In this document: positions 11,853 to 22,666 of the stretch, piece by piece
How the letters are laid out: each line of letters starts with the position of its first letter
Numbering within the stretch: the stretch's first letter is position 1
Assembly (NCBI RefSeq): GCF_030848805.1
Contig: NC_092365.1
Coordinates: forward strand, 10,547,760 to 10,611,759
Source: Temnothorax longispinosus
Taxonomy: Eukaryota > Arthropoda > Insecta > Hymenoptera > Formicidae
Reading direction: 5' to 3'
Length of the DNA: 64,000 nt
Position numbers and translations under genes: made by a program
Notes under the pieces: generated by a model
What the model was told of the DNA's origin: nothing
Databases searched by the model: none
Seen by the model: the letters and a program-made list of their open reading frames with translations, nothing else

Positions 11853-12474
11853 AAGGTACAGCAGCTTTTTTTTAAGAGGAAATCTTCCACTACTGGAATA
11901 CCAGGACCCGTAAAGAGCCTTGGTTTCAGCCAGTAGTCCCCGAAGGGAAAGCATTCCATGCATGCACATCGCTGTCGATCCTGCATGCATGGCCTACCAG
12001 TTAAAACCCCCACGATTCCCAACTCTGCGCTTGAGGGAGGAACACCTCAAGGGAATGAACTAGTCATGACTTCCGGAATCCCCCCACGCCTATCCAAAGA
12101 GGATACCATCTCGTGGAGAGGAGGAGAAGCCTCCTCTCCATGCCCTGTTCTTCGGGGCGGATCTAAACTCGTGGCGGATTGGGGGGAATTAACCCCAACC
12201 CGCCACCTACTTCTCTTCGGGGGTGCTGACGAGTCAGCTGAGGACGCATGGTGACCCCGCCCATGCGCCCCCCGGACGGCCGGGAGGAGGACGGATCACA
12301 ATGAAACGCCCTCCTCCTGCCGTGCCTTCTAGAGAAGGCAGGGGGCCCCGAAACCCCCAAAGGGGTCCCGAGTCCCGACCCCCAGCGGGCCGGGGGCACC
12401 CGCGATGAAAACCCCGAAGGGGAATTCACCCAAGCCCTCTTCGACCCGCAATCTCAATGGCAATTGCCACCTAT

Positions 12475-12792
12475 TTAGAGGGAGGGGGAGCCACCACTCG
12501 AGTACCTCCTCCGAGTATTGGTGGCCTCCGTCCCCCCACCCAACTCGTGCTGTCGCATCCCGTCGATTAGCCGGTGCTCAGCCGGCATCTCCGAGTCTGC
12601 GCAAGGCGGACATCTCGGGGACGCCGCAGAACAGAGTCTGGCACGGTGGCCCCCGATGACGCATCTATAGCAGGTGTTGGAGTAATCCACCGTGGAGGTG
12701 CATGTCAACCGGACATGTCCTATTCGGAGGCATTTAAAGCACCTCAAGGGCCGGGGCGGCAACACCTCCACGTGGGCTTTTATCCAGCCCAC
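12475..12792 (-). pseudogene. Gag-like ORF1 C-terminus with CCHC zinc knuckles
   Basis: A 105-residue frame contains CFKCLRIGHVRLTC and CYRCVIGGHRARLC, two CCHC knuckles, and a third partial one starting CPPCADSE in which the last cysteine is not visible. This spacing is typical of ORF1 of R1-clade non-LTR elements (R1, TRAS, SART). The phrase ALPPRP-like proline stretch before the first knuckle also fits. Upstream frames on the same strand are broken, so ORF1 is not complete. In life it would bind RNA as part of the retrotransposon particle. Confidence 0.65.
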
Positions 12793-13462
12793 GCGGATTC
12801 CTCCCTACTTCACCGCCGCGAGGCTAGCCTCTTCCCATGGGCTTTCGGGGGTCCCCGACCTCCGACCTTCGGGGCACTGCGGTGGGCGCGCGCCGCCACT
12901 CGGGGGGCCGCCTGGACGGTTGGGACGAAGGAGGCTGCGACCCCTTCATCGGCTTACCCGCCAGAGCGACCGGCCTAAACTAAAATCCGCCGCTCATCGG
13001 CCGACTTTGGGTAGGGGAAACCCCCACCATACTCCTCCCGCGCGCTAAGCGAGAGATCCGGCCGAGCAAACTCGATCCCGGTCTCCCGCCGCCTGCGAAA
13101 GGACAGGGCACAGGATGTTCCCCAAATTGTCACAGTCACCGACCGATGGGCTATTTACACGCGCCGCCGGCCTTTACGTCCGGCGGCAGGACACCACCGG
13201 CTCCAACCCCGGAGTACGTCCGGGTGGCCCGGTGAGTCCTCCCTCTCAGGGTCGCCCGGCCCCGACCTCGGATCATTTCCGAGCGGCCCGAGCGACCCTC
13301 GGTGAGCCCGCAATCTCACGGCCTGCCGGAGCACCGGCGTGCAATGACCGTGGGATTGATCCCCCATCCTGCCGGAGCACCGGCGTGCAATGGATGCAGG
13401 ATAGGCTCACCCAATCCTGTTGGCCGGTGGGAGAATCACAATCTCCCTAATGTCCGCATCAG

Positions 13463-13594
13463 ACTACGGATTGGAATTGAGATTGGATTGAAATTTAATC
13501 AATCAGAACAGAGAAAATAGATCTCAAGTTTAGTAAACTTTGCTCTGATTGGTCAAATTTCAATCCAATCTCAATCCCAATCCGTAGTCTGATA
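13463..13594. repeat. Palindromic MITE nested in the non-LTR element
   Basis: The ends AGACTACGGATTGG and CCAATCCGTAGTCT are inverted copies. The arms continue for about 50 bp (GATTGGATTGAAATTT and inverse). It is AT-rich inside a GC-rich host element, which marks it as a later insertion. Confidence 0.65.
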
Positions 13595-13998
13595 CGGGCA
13601 ACGGTCCCGGCCGATCGGGCGATTGAAGTCAAGGCCGCCAACTCCTACCGGTATTGGAGACTGGTTCGCCGAAGCTAGCCAGTCTCCTAAGCAGGGCAGC
13701 CGGACCCCCGGTTTTCTGTCTGGGTTTTCCTTCCCATAAGACGGTCGAGTAACGGAGCTAGCCACGCTAGCTCGTCCCTCACGGTCCCGTCCGACCGGGC
13801 GGACTTTTTATAGAGGCCGCCTACCTCGCGAGTCTTGAAAAGGACTCCCCGGTCCACGACATCTCTTAGAGATGCCGCAGATTACGGTACTGATGTGCTC
13901 GGGCACTCCGGGTTCGCAAAACCCGTACTAGAGGCTCCCACCGAGCCCCAAAGGGTCCGGAAGGGCGCCAACTAGCCCCTGGAGAAAGGTACAGCAGC

Positions 13999-14403
13999 CT
14001 AATGTACTTTGGAACACTCTCATTGTACGTCAAAACACTAAAAAATTTTAATTTTTTTAAGAAATGTAAATTTTTTTAAAGAAATATAATATTTTATTAA
14101 ATTTAGTTACATTTTGGTAAATTATTAAACTGAAAAAAATTACATCTGGCGAGATAAATCATTATTATCATAAATAAAAACAGTTATTCTCTCATTTCAT
14201 GAATTTGATAAGTAACCTTGCGTGTTTTTCTTAATTGCTTTTATTTTTTTCTCTTTGATAAAATATTTATTAATAAAATAAAACAAAAAGGTAAAAATAG
14301 AAATAAAATGAAAAATAACGTCACGCTTAATTCGAATAAATTATTTAAGCATCTTTTAACAAACAATAAAATTTTACATTACATATTTTTGTTGCTTCTC
14401 TCA
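13999..14403. other. AT-rich spacer
   Basis: Nothing recognised apart from the right target flank of the non-LTR insertion. The 101-residue frame here is A/T-driven (K, N, F, L) and is not supported as a gene. Confidence 0.3.
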
Positions 14404-15055
14404 CAAGGGAACGGTCGGAAGTGTCCCTACCCGATTTGGATGCGCTTTGGATATGTTGTTGAGCATCAAAAAATATTAGACACGTATTTTTTTTTGCTGC
14501 GTATCTCGACGTTTAGGGGTTGAAACAACCCTTCGAAAATAACGACCGATTTGGATGCGCTTTGAATATGTTGTTGAGCATCGAAAAACATTAGACACGT
14601 ATTTTTTTAGCTGCGTATCTTGACGTTTAGGGGTTGAAACAACCCCTTGAAAATAACGGATTTTATAGTTTTTACCGAATATCTTTGAAAATATAAGGCG
14701 TAACGACAAAACATTTGTACGAAATGTTTATGGCTTTTTGTGCTCTTTACAATGGCGTAATCAGATTTTCGAAGATATTCGCTAAAAACTATAAAATCCG
14801 TTATTTTCAAGGGGTTGTTTCAACCCCTAAACGTCGAAATACGCAGCTAAAAAAATACGTGTTTAATGTTTTTTGATACTCTACAACATATCCAAAGCGC
14901 ATCCAAATCGGTTGTTATTTTCAAGGAGTTGTTTCAACTCCTAAACGTCGAGATACGCAGCTAAAAAAAAAATACGTGTCTAATATTTTTTTATGCTCAA
15001 CAACATATCCAAAGCGCATCCAAATCGGGTAGGGACACTTCCGACTATTCCCTTG
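14404..15055. mobile_element. 652-bp hairpin element, TSD TCA, with duplicated arms
   Basis: The left end CAAGGGAA and the right end TTCCCTTG are inverted, and TCA flanks both (14401-14403 and 15056-15058). Each arm holds two diverged copies of a roughly 105-bp unit containing GATTTGGATGCGCTTTG, GACACGTATTTTTTT and ACGTTTAGGGGTTGAAACAA. The centre of symmetry is near 14735. It is non-coding. Confidence 0.75.
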
Positions 15056-15056
15056 T

Positions 15057-15382
15057 CAGTGAGATACTTTTGTCGTTTCAGTTCCTAAAACTGCATTTGC
15101 AGCAGATAAAATATCAGAGCTTCAGTATCTATCTAGTCATAGCCTTTTTATTCCACGTTTATTACGTGGCATGGTAGCTATAATACAAACAAATAGCTAC
15201 CAATTCGAGCTGTTATTAAAAATGGAAAAAATTGTGGTTAAACAAATAACTAAAGGTTATATAAAGATAACAATCAGCTAATATACTTTTGAAATAGCGT
15301 TTCAAGGTACATCAATCTTCATGTTCCAAGGTACATAGAAACCAATTTTTAATAAAAAGTTTGTTGATAGTTTATAGGTTAG
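15057..15382. other. Unassigned AT-rich spacer
   Basis: No gene was seen. Two short AAGGTACAT motifs (about 15304 and 15329) echo the target site of the non-LTR insertion at 11853. Confidence 0.3.
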
Positions 15383-15651
15383 TGTTGGAATTTAGAATTC
15401 ACCCCGTTTGAGTTTGCTGCCTTACTGTATAGGGACTATCCGAACTATTCTAGGGTTTTAAGCCTTCCTATTGGCTGTCTTTTTACTTCTTGAAGTTGTA
15501 CTCTTGCATTGGTCTTTCTGTTCGACTTTGCTGTTCTACTGATTCTAGCACATTCTGTTCTGTACTGCTCTCTACATATTACTGTAATAAAAGGTTTATA
15601 TCTTTTGCGTTCCATAATAATTGTGTGTCGATTAATCTGCCCCGAACAACG
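15383..15651 (+). mobile_element. Possible solo LTR, TSD GTTAG
   Basis: A 269-bp block starts TGTTGGAATTTAG and is flanked by GTTAG on both sides (15378-15382 and 15652-15656). It contains an AATAAA at about 15584, followed by a T-rich segment, as in the R-U5 part of an LTR. The right end is ACG rather than the usual CA, which lowers confidence. Confidence 0.45.
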
Positions 15652-15867
15652 GTTAGAAAAAGGTTATAAATAATTTACTACATTATTCTACATATTTGAC
15701 ACATTCTTACTATCTTTGGTTGATAACAATATCTTTATTACAAAAAATTACAAAAATTACAGTAAAAATTTTAATAAATTTACTTAGATAGATAAGTTTA
15801 TTGTATATCACCGCAGGGTTTACAAGGCGTTTTTGTGAGGAACGTACCCAAACTTTTTACAAAAACT

Positions 15868-16290
15868 CCCCTTCGCGCCCTGGCCATATGCGATCTTACA
15901 ATTCATTTCCCCTCCCTTCGTCTTTCATCCAGCCATCTCCTTTCGCATTCCTTGCTTCAGCCACCTCTCCGCTTCCCTTCCCTCTTCTACTGTTCTCTCC
16001 CCTTCCTTTTCTCTCTCTCTCTCTCTCTCTCTCCTCCCGCTCGCCGCCTTCTCTCCTTCCTATTCTGTCTTCGCTCTGAAACAAACAATCAAGCCTCTTA
16101 TCCCGTCCTGGCCATAGCGACCTTACATTTCATTTCCCCTCCCTTTGTCTTCCATCCGGCCATCTCCTTCCGCCTTCCTTGCTTCAGCCACCTCTTTGCT
16201 TCCCTCCTTTCTGCCACTGCTCTTCCCCTTTCTCTCCGTCTCTCTCTCTCCTCTCGCTCGCCGCCTTCTCTCCTTATTCTACCTTCGCTC
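15868..16290. repeat. Pyrimidine-rich tandem duplication
   Basis: Two units of about 215-230 bp share CTGGCCATA, CATTTCCCCTCCCTT, GCTTCAGCCACCTCT and CTCGCCGCCTTCTCTCC. The first contains a (CT)n run at about 16013-16034. Frames through this region are Ser/Pro/Leu-rich artefacts of base composition. Confidence 0.65.
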
Positions 16291-16439
16291 TGGAAACTGT
16301 GTTATTGGGAATGGCTAAACTGCGATACGCTATCTGGTGGCGAAAACAGAACTAAAAAGAGTAGGTCGCCGGCTGCCACATAAATAAATCGACTTAAAAA
16401 CTATTAGACCGAACTTGTATTAAAACCATATAAAATAGG

Positions 16440-17110
16440 GGTACAATTTTCCGGGGAGTGCTATAGAGTGTATAGTTTATCGTTATCTCTTTTCTGGAAA
16501 CCGATTTTTTTAATTTTTTTGCTCGTAAAAATTAGAAAAATTAAAAAAATCGGTTTCCAGAAATCGGTAACGAAAAACTACACACTCTATAGCACTTTCT
16601 GGAAAATTCTACCCCTATTTTATATACTTTTGATAAAAATTTGGTCCAATAGTTTTTAAGTTAAAAACGGCCAAACATACACCACCCGTAAGCATTTTAT
16701 ATAATAGTATAGAAGAGTAGGTCGCCGGCTGCCACATAAATAAATCGAATTGCGGCATGAAGGCGTCGAATTGGTAAAATTGCATATTTCACTTATGGGC
16801 AGTCTCATTTTAATTACTGAAATCTATGTATATAAAGGAAAATGTCCTGATTGACTGACTGACTCATCAACGCCCAGCCCAAACCCCTGAATCGAATTTT
16901 TATCAAAAGTATATGAAATAGGGGTAGAATTTTCCGGAGAGTGCCACTATGTGTATAGTTTTTTGTTACCGATTTTCTGGATTAATTTTTCAATTAAAAG
17001 AATTAGAAAAACCGGTTTCCAGAAAATCGGTAACAAAAAACTATACACATAGTGGCACTCCTCGGAAAATTTTACCCCTATTTCATATACTTTTGGTAAA
17101 AATTCGGTTC
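16440..17110. repeat. Dispersed inverted copies of the ACCGGTTTCCAGAAAATCGG repeat
   Basis: Two short hairpins (about 16440-16625 and 16918-17105) use the same motif as 8925-9960, each with inverted GTATAG/CTATAC and GAAAATT/AATTTTC flanks. A GACTGACTGACTCATCAACG phrase lies near 16856. No coding content. Confidence 0.55.
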
Positions 17111-17213
17111 AGGGAATAAGCACATACGTCGTATTGTAGAGTGACAAGTGACCTACTCTCTCCGGCCATTTTGCCTTGTGACGTCACGACCGCCAATCCC
17201 AATACCTTCATCT

Positions 17214-17730
17214 TATTTCCTTCTCCTCCTTCCCTCCTTTTCCCCTGCCACTTCTTTCTCAATCTCCCTTCCTTTCTTCTTTCCGTCCTACCTCTCTCTT
17301 ACTCTCCTTTCTTCCTATGGTCCTCGTTCTCGTCCGTATCCATACCTTCGTCTCCACCGATTTATCCTCATCCATTTTCACCCTTAATCTGCTCCCTTCC
17401 TTTCTCCTTGCATCTAATACCCTTCACTTATTCTCTGCACTCCCCATCTTTACTATTATCGTCACCCATTCTCCTCTCTGACCTATCACGCTTACCTCTT
17501 TCACCTTTACCTTTACCTTTAATTCTTCCGAAAACAAACAGACTCTCCTCCATCCTTTTCATAATCTCGTCCTTCTCCGTCCTCTTCCAACTCCTACTTT
17601 CCTTCTCTTTCCTTTCCTTTCTCCTTTCTTTCTCCTCTCTTTCTCTTACCCTCGTCTCCACCGATTTATCCTCGTCCATCTCCCTTCCTTTCTCCTTGCC
17701 TCCAAAGTCCAGCCAGAGAGAAACCTGACA
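17214..17730. repeat. Pyrimidine-rich low-complexity tract
   Basis: C/T-rich sequence on the + strand with a repeated CCACCGATTTATCCTC segment (about 17354 and 17658). Long frames on both strands here are composition artefacts. Confidence 0.6.
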
Positions 17731-17914
17731 GAGGCCATCCCGGCATTTTTCGTCAATTTTTCTGTGTCGCATTTTCCGACGCGCCGCCTGAGAAAGTGCG
17801 CATCAACTACGTCGTTTTGCTCGGTAACCGCACATGGTTTGCGTTCCGTGCTAATGGTTCGTGTCCGAACTAGCCAGTTAGAGGGGATATGCGGCGGCCG
17901 CGCTCGGCCGGGCG

Positions 17915-17950
17915 CACAGTGGAGCCGTTTGCGCGAATCGCAGAAAAAAT
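17915..17950. repeat. Candidate Transib terminal inverted repeat
   Basis: CACAGTGGAGCCGTTTGCG lies about 190 bp beyond the C-terminal end of the Transib reading frame. Transib termini begin with a CAC(A/T)(A/G)TG heptamer, and CACAGTG equals the consensus heptamer of RAG recombination signals. An A-rich block follows about 20 bp later. The opposite terminus was not found, which fits the rearrangement to the right. Confidence 0.5.
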
Positions 17951-18103
17951 TATGTTACTTGTAAAATATGCAATGGATGATCAGAGAACCTTTCAATGTT
18001 GACTTATAAAATTTGCAAAAGTGTATATTTATTAAAAATTAATGATAGGAACAAGTATTTGATTGAAATTAAATAAAAATTTAATTTACATTTAATTTAG
18101 TAT

Positions 18104-19247
18104 TTACGTATAAGAGCAAAGTAATTCTTGCGTTTCATCGCTTAAGTCTAAATTTTTTTTATGTGGTTTACTTCTTAAACTAGTTATTAACGGATCGGAT
18201 GACACGGAGCATCATATGCATAACATCTTCATTTGTAAACAGACGGCTACATTTTCTACTATGATTAAGTCGATATATCGTTTATAGTCCTTATTTCTTG
18301 CCTCTTGAGCTTCTTCCGATAATGTCCCAACAGGTAACGCTGCATTTTCTATAATTTCCTTACTGTGAAGAAGAATTTTATGAACGGTAATTGGCATCAT
18401 AAAGTACCAAGAATATTTTTCAATAAATATTTCCGCTGCCTTGTACGCATAAGAACCGAATTTTTCTGATTTTATTTCTTCACCACAATTAATCGTTTGT
18501 AATATTGTGGAAAATCTATCTTCTGATCAATTCCTCGTCAACTTCAGTTATTTCTGCTGTGATTTTTGGATCAGCAAAAAATCGTCGAGAAGTATTTCCG
18601 TCATTAGATGATCCGGAACCTTGTTTAACGATGTCTACTCTCAGTCCAAGTTTATTATAAAATGCGTCTTGTATTCTTTTTTTTGTTTCTTTTTTTTGAA
18701 CGCGTGTTTCTGACGTTGTTGACCACTTCTTGAAAGACAAATTGTAGGCAATATGTAATATACACTCCATGAATTTGATTCGTGCAAGGGTGACATTCCT
18801 AATTTGAGTGCTTCTTCTTTGTTAGATCTTTTATTAATTTCTGTTAGGTTGTTCATTTGAGATGATTTGGAACCGCAAATGAAGCACGAAGATGATGAAG
18901 GCGTGTGGGTTACAGCTTGAGCTACCTTACCGTCTATCATCGTAAATATCATTTGATGATTTATTTTGAATGTGGTTCCGAACTTTTTCGTATAATTGAG
19001 CAATTTCGTCATCCATACGTTGCTTTTCACTTTTTATTTTTTCAGCAGTTTCTTTTGTGTATTTAAATTGTATTGCTCTGCAATATCTCGTTGAAGAAGG
19101 TCGATCATTATTCCAAATAGTAATATTTTTATCGTAAAATGAAGTAAGACGTAAGGGCACCAATGAAGTCATAAACATATATTTATCAGATATTTCTTTG
19201 TCCATAAAACTTTGTTTGTATTCGCTCTGACCTGATGATCCATCACA
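18104..19247 (-). pseudogene. Transib (RAG1-related) transposase, catalytic and C-terminal part
   Basis: Three acidic blocks typical of Transib/RAG1 cores are visible in order: CDGSSGQSEYKQ near 19240 (first Asp), TMIDGKV near 18935 followed by the CFICG zinc pair (second Asp), and VHKILLHSKEIIE...LSEEAQEARN near 18330 (catalytic Glu). It ends with an SSDPLITS-like tail and a stop at 18104-18106. Transib transposases cut and paste DNA with RAG1-like chemistry. At least four frameshifts (near 18970, 18800, 18520 and 18280) break it, so it is inactive. The N-terminal part is not on this strand but lies inverted immediately to the right. Confidence 0.75.
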
Positions 19248-19251
19248 ACAA

Positions 19252-19560
19252 ATGATCGATGCTGCTTCAAGTAAAATACAAAATCAGAAAAATGGTTTTG
19301 ATGCTAACACTGCTCTGGCATTAATAATGGATGCTCAGTTATCAAGACGACAGTATGAAACAATAAGAGCTGCGACGAAGAAAATTGGATTCGATATATT
19401 TCCATCGTATAAAAATATCCAAAAATCAAAACAGGATTGCTACCCAGACGACATTAATATTACAGAGAGTTCGGCATCAAATAATTTACAAAAATTACTA
19501 GATCATACCGCAAAAAGACTATTATTTGAGACAATAGATAAGGAAAATATGGTTGAAGTC
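19252..19560 (+). pseudogene. Transib transposase, N-terminal part, inverted relative to the rest
   Basis: The + strand frame contains NTALALIMDAQLSRRQYETI, an IFPSYKNIQKSK segment, a TESSASNNLQKLLDHT segment and then ends abruptly in 28S rRNA sequence. These are the segments that normally sit just upstream of the CDGSSG block in Transib-type transposases. The 19247/19252 join therefore places two halves of one gene head to head on opposite strands. The reading frame is open as far as 19560. It cannot encode a functional enzyme alone. Confidence 0.65.
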
Positions 19561-19613
19561 AATGTTGCCATCTCCCACTTATGCTACACCTCTCATGTCT
19601 CCTTACAGTGCCA

Positions 19614-19652
<39 letters not shown>

Positions 19653-19709
19653 ATTTTTCCAAGCCCGTTCCCTTGGCAGTGGTTTCGCTAGATAGTAGAT
19701 AGGGACAGT

Positions 19710-19767
<58 letters not shown>
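19561..19767 (-). rRNA. 28S rRNA fragment, 3' flank of R2
   Basis: On the - strand this starts TAGCCAAATGCCTCGTCATC, the conserved 28S sequence immediately downstream of the R2 cleavage site. It continues through the ATTAGTGACGCGCATGAATG and GGGAACGGGCTTGG regions to about GGGAGATGGCAACAT. Only about 207 bp are present, then Transib sequence follows. It is not a functional rRNA gene. Confidence 0.9.
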
Positions 19768-19964
19768 TTTGTTTTGTTTAAGGCAAAACGACCGCAATCA
19801 TGCACGATCATTCTGAACCTATAACGATATTGCAAGGCGATTTACTGTCGGTGTTCGCAGCTAACACCCTGGAAGTGCTTGAAAGGAGCTGTCTAGCAGC
19901 TCTCACTCTACTACTCATGCACACTCACATTCTTACTTGTCCGCTGATGCGGAGGCACCCAACT

Positions 19965-21332
19965 CTACGTGCCACCCCGACGTGCACCACTAATCGCGGT
20001 TACGTTCCGTCCCGGCACATAACGGGTTGTTATACCGTTAAACCTCTTCCAATTTAGCCATGAGCCCCAGAGGACACGAGTCGTGAGCGTACGCAGTTGG
20101 GCAGGTGTTAGGCCCAGACTACGCAGCTCACCCTCGCTCCTAGGGCTCCAGACACCTCGCCATGAGATCGTAATGGCGGTGAAACGGACATTATCACGCG
20201 GCACCCCTGTGCGCTCCGCCACCCGGTCCACTAGATCATTACAGGATCGGTACTTCTCCACCTTGCGCTCATGTGACACCTCTAACGCAGTTTCGCTGGA
20301 AACTACCTGCGCGTCTACGACCACTGCCTCATCATCCTTAGCAATGGTCAGGTCGGGCCGCCTCAGGCCGGCAGAGGTCGAGTAGGCTAATTCCGCATCG
20401 ACATGCCATCCCTTCTGCTGAAAGAAGCCACCGACTCGACGACAAAGGTCGTTATGCCGTAGGATTCTCCCTCCGTGCGTTCTGAAGCAACGCTGAACGC
20501 AGTGCGCCGGTGTCTCGATATCGGGACAACCAGCACGACAGCGAACCTCGCGCCCATCACGACCTCGGGAGACTCTCGCTCTAGACGGAATACAGTTGGC
20601 CCGTATGTGATGATAGTGCACGTAGTCGGCTCCGGGGATGAGGTCGGCTCCCGCCGACACCCAATGCGAACTCAGCTTCGACGTTTCCGCTTCCCTGAGC
20701 CCGTTCCCATCGCACGACTCGCGCAACCAGGCTGCACACTGTTGTCTAAGCTCAGCGGTCGTAAGCACCCTGTTACCCCGGATGCGCATCTGGTTCTCAC
20801 ACCAAACCAGCCGCCTAGCCACAAATGTGGTTTCGGCGGCGGCGCGCGCCGCGGGCAGAGTGCTGCGACACAACCGCTGCAATCGGTCAAACTTTAGAAT
20901 AGGGATTAAAGTCTTAAGTAGAGGCAAACCAAGCCCGCCACTCTGTATCGGCGCATGAAAATATCCAGCAGGAACATCATGGGGAAATCGCAACCATCGT
21001 CTAATGGCCTTGCGTACCATAATATCAACGCCCCTCAACGTTTTGGCCGTGACGGTTCCCACTATCCAACGGTGATAATACCGTGGCAGGAGAAAGTCAC
21101 GTAATAGCCTCAGTCGCTGTTGCGGCTTCAAAGGCGCCTTAGTGAGTAGCTCGATGGAGTGAGCTAGGGGCGGATCATTAGCGAATTCCCTAGCACCTTC
21201 ATACATGCAGCCCAGGTACGCCCAAATATCGACAGGGGATCTTTGCGGAATCAGCGCTCCCCCCACGGTGAAGTACGGTGTTGTGTCAATCTTCACTTTT
21301 TTGTCTTTACCGGACGCCACCATGGACAGCAC
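19965..21332 (-). pseudogene. R2 protein, C-terminal RT/linker and restriction-like endonuclease
   Basis: A 455-residue frame begins in the thumb region after the YADD-containing reverse transcriptase (LSMVASGKDKKVKI). A CCHC-like cluster follows (CRAGCPDIETPAHCVQRC), then the endonuclease motif RRPDLTIAKDDEAVVVDAQ with the PD...D...Q/K pattern of R2 restriction-like endonucleases. It nicks 28S DNA in active elements. The frame is offset by one base from the upstream RT part because of a run of nine As (21338-21346, T on the + strand). That could be a true mutation or a sequencing error. The stop is at 19965. Confidence 0.8.
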
Positions 21333-22557
21333 GCCTGTTTTTTTTTGCGTTAATTGTTAGTCCATTGCGCTCAAAAGCAGCCTGAAGCCGTGTCAAGTTC
21401 TCCTGCAGACCGGACCTGGTAGAGGCAAGGAGCACAATGTCGTCTGCGTAGCCCAAGGCGCTGATCAGCTCGTCTCCCAACTGATAGCCAACATCCTCCG
21501 AGAGAATTGCTAGTGCTCTATCCACGACCAGATTGAACAGTAGCGGCGATAACGGATTACCCTGTCTTACGCCACGGCCGATCTTAATGGCCGATACATT
21601 ATCGGTGACGGATCCTATCACCGTTTGCGCATCCGAATAGACGGCCCTGATATACTCCCTAAACTCCCAAGGGAGCTCCAGCTCTTCGAGAGTCCTATGT
21701 ATTGCTGGGTGCGAGACCGTGTCAAATGCCTTCGACAGGTCAACGCACGCCAGATGCAGTGTCCGACACCGCCTCCGGGCATCACCGAGCACGGCGGACA
21801 GGACTGTGACGTTTTCACACACCCCATCCACCGGCCAAAAACCCCTTTGGCGAGTGTCGAACACGTCCAGGGCCGCTAAACGTTTGGCAAGAATTTTGTG
21901 GAAGTGTCTAACCACAACTGATCCTATACTGAGAGGTCGGTATTCCGCCGGTGATGGCCGGTCAGACATCCCTCCCTTCTCCAGAAATACAGTTCTTGTT
22001 GTGGCGATCGACGAGGGTACCGTTCTTGCCAGGAGCAGCAGATTGAACAGAAGCGCACGAAGAACAAAGGGAACGGCGTTCCACATCCTCGGCGTAATCT
22101 GGTCCAATCCGGGCGCTGTACCAGTCTTGATCGAAATCCTTCGAACCTCGATAGGCTTTATAGGATCCCAGAGCGAGGCCTTATCCGCCACCCGAGTTGG
22201 GCCAGTGGCGGCGCCCTCACCTAGGCCTTCGAGATGAATCCCTCTGGCTGTCGGTGGACGGCTCCGGCTAGTACGCGCTACCTGCCCCGCCTCCCCGTAC
22301 AACTCGCGCAAGGCCGTCATGTCTCCATCCGCGCCACTAGACGCCTCCATTACGGGACGCCAGTACGCGTCGAATTCGACAGCGGACGGTCGCTCACGTT
22401 CCGAGCCGCCTTCGAGGACGTACGAGAGGCAGGCCTTTGGGTTCTTCTTGTAGAGAGTCTGCACGTGTGCATATTCTCTCTTTCTTTTCTGCTTCCTACT
22501 CTCTTTTGTGTTAGGAGGATTGCGCTGCTTCGTCGAGGCGCGCCGTGGAGGGCGCAC
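21307..22557 (-). pseudogene. R2 protein, reverse transcriptase domain
   Basis: A 416-residue frame carries the conserved RT blocks: GTAPGLDQITP (motif 0/1 region), EYRPLSIGSVVVR, HLACVDLSKAFDTVSH (motif A with catalytic Asp), RQGNPLSPLLFN (motif B) and ALGYADDIVLL (motif C). This is the target-primed reverse transcriptase of R2. The first residues (PPRRASTK...) continue upstream in the same frame across a TAG near 22599. The domain itself is uninterrupted, suggesting fairly recent activity. Antisense frames over this region are shadows. Confidence 0.85.
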
Positions 22558-22666
22558 AGCTGACGGCGGGAAGATCAGGGCCAGCCATCTCTCGATAGCC
22601 TAAACGTCGACCACCCCCGTCAGTAGAGCATCTCTCGCGATGCCCACAAGAGTATCAGCCTGATAG

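Larger units (their letters stand above)
11866..13985 (-). mobile_element. Non-LTR (R1/TRAS-like) retrotransposon insertion
   Basis: The 13-bp direct repeat AAGGTACAGCAGC flanks the block (11853-11865 and 13986-13998). The left boundary carries eight Ts, which is the poly(A) tail of an element on the - strand. This 2.1-kb block is GC-rich in an otherwise AT-rich neighbourhood. It encodes gag-type zinc knuckles, but no reverse transcriptase is visible, so it is truncated or internally deleted. A palindromic MITE is nested at 13463-13594. Confidence 0.75.

Noticed and set aside
12163..13450. Arg/Pro-rich frames on both strands
   Set aside because: High GC content of the non-LTR element leaves many open frames; only the zinc-knuckle frame is supported.
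15801..17728. Several 90-195 residue Ser/Pro/Leu-rich frames
   Set aside because: They come from pyrimidine-rich tandem sequence; the frames exist on several registers and have low complexity.
20083..22563. Frames of 72-172 residues on the + strand
   Set aside because: Antisense shadows of the R2 protein, with no family resemblance.
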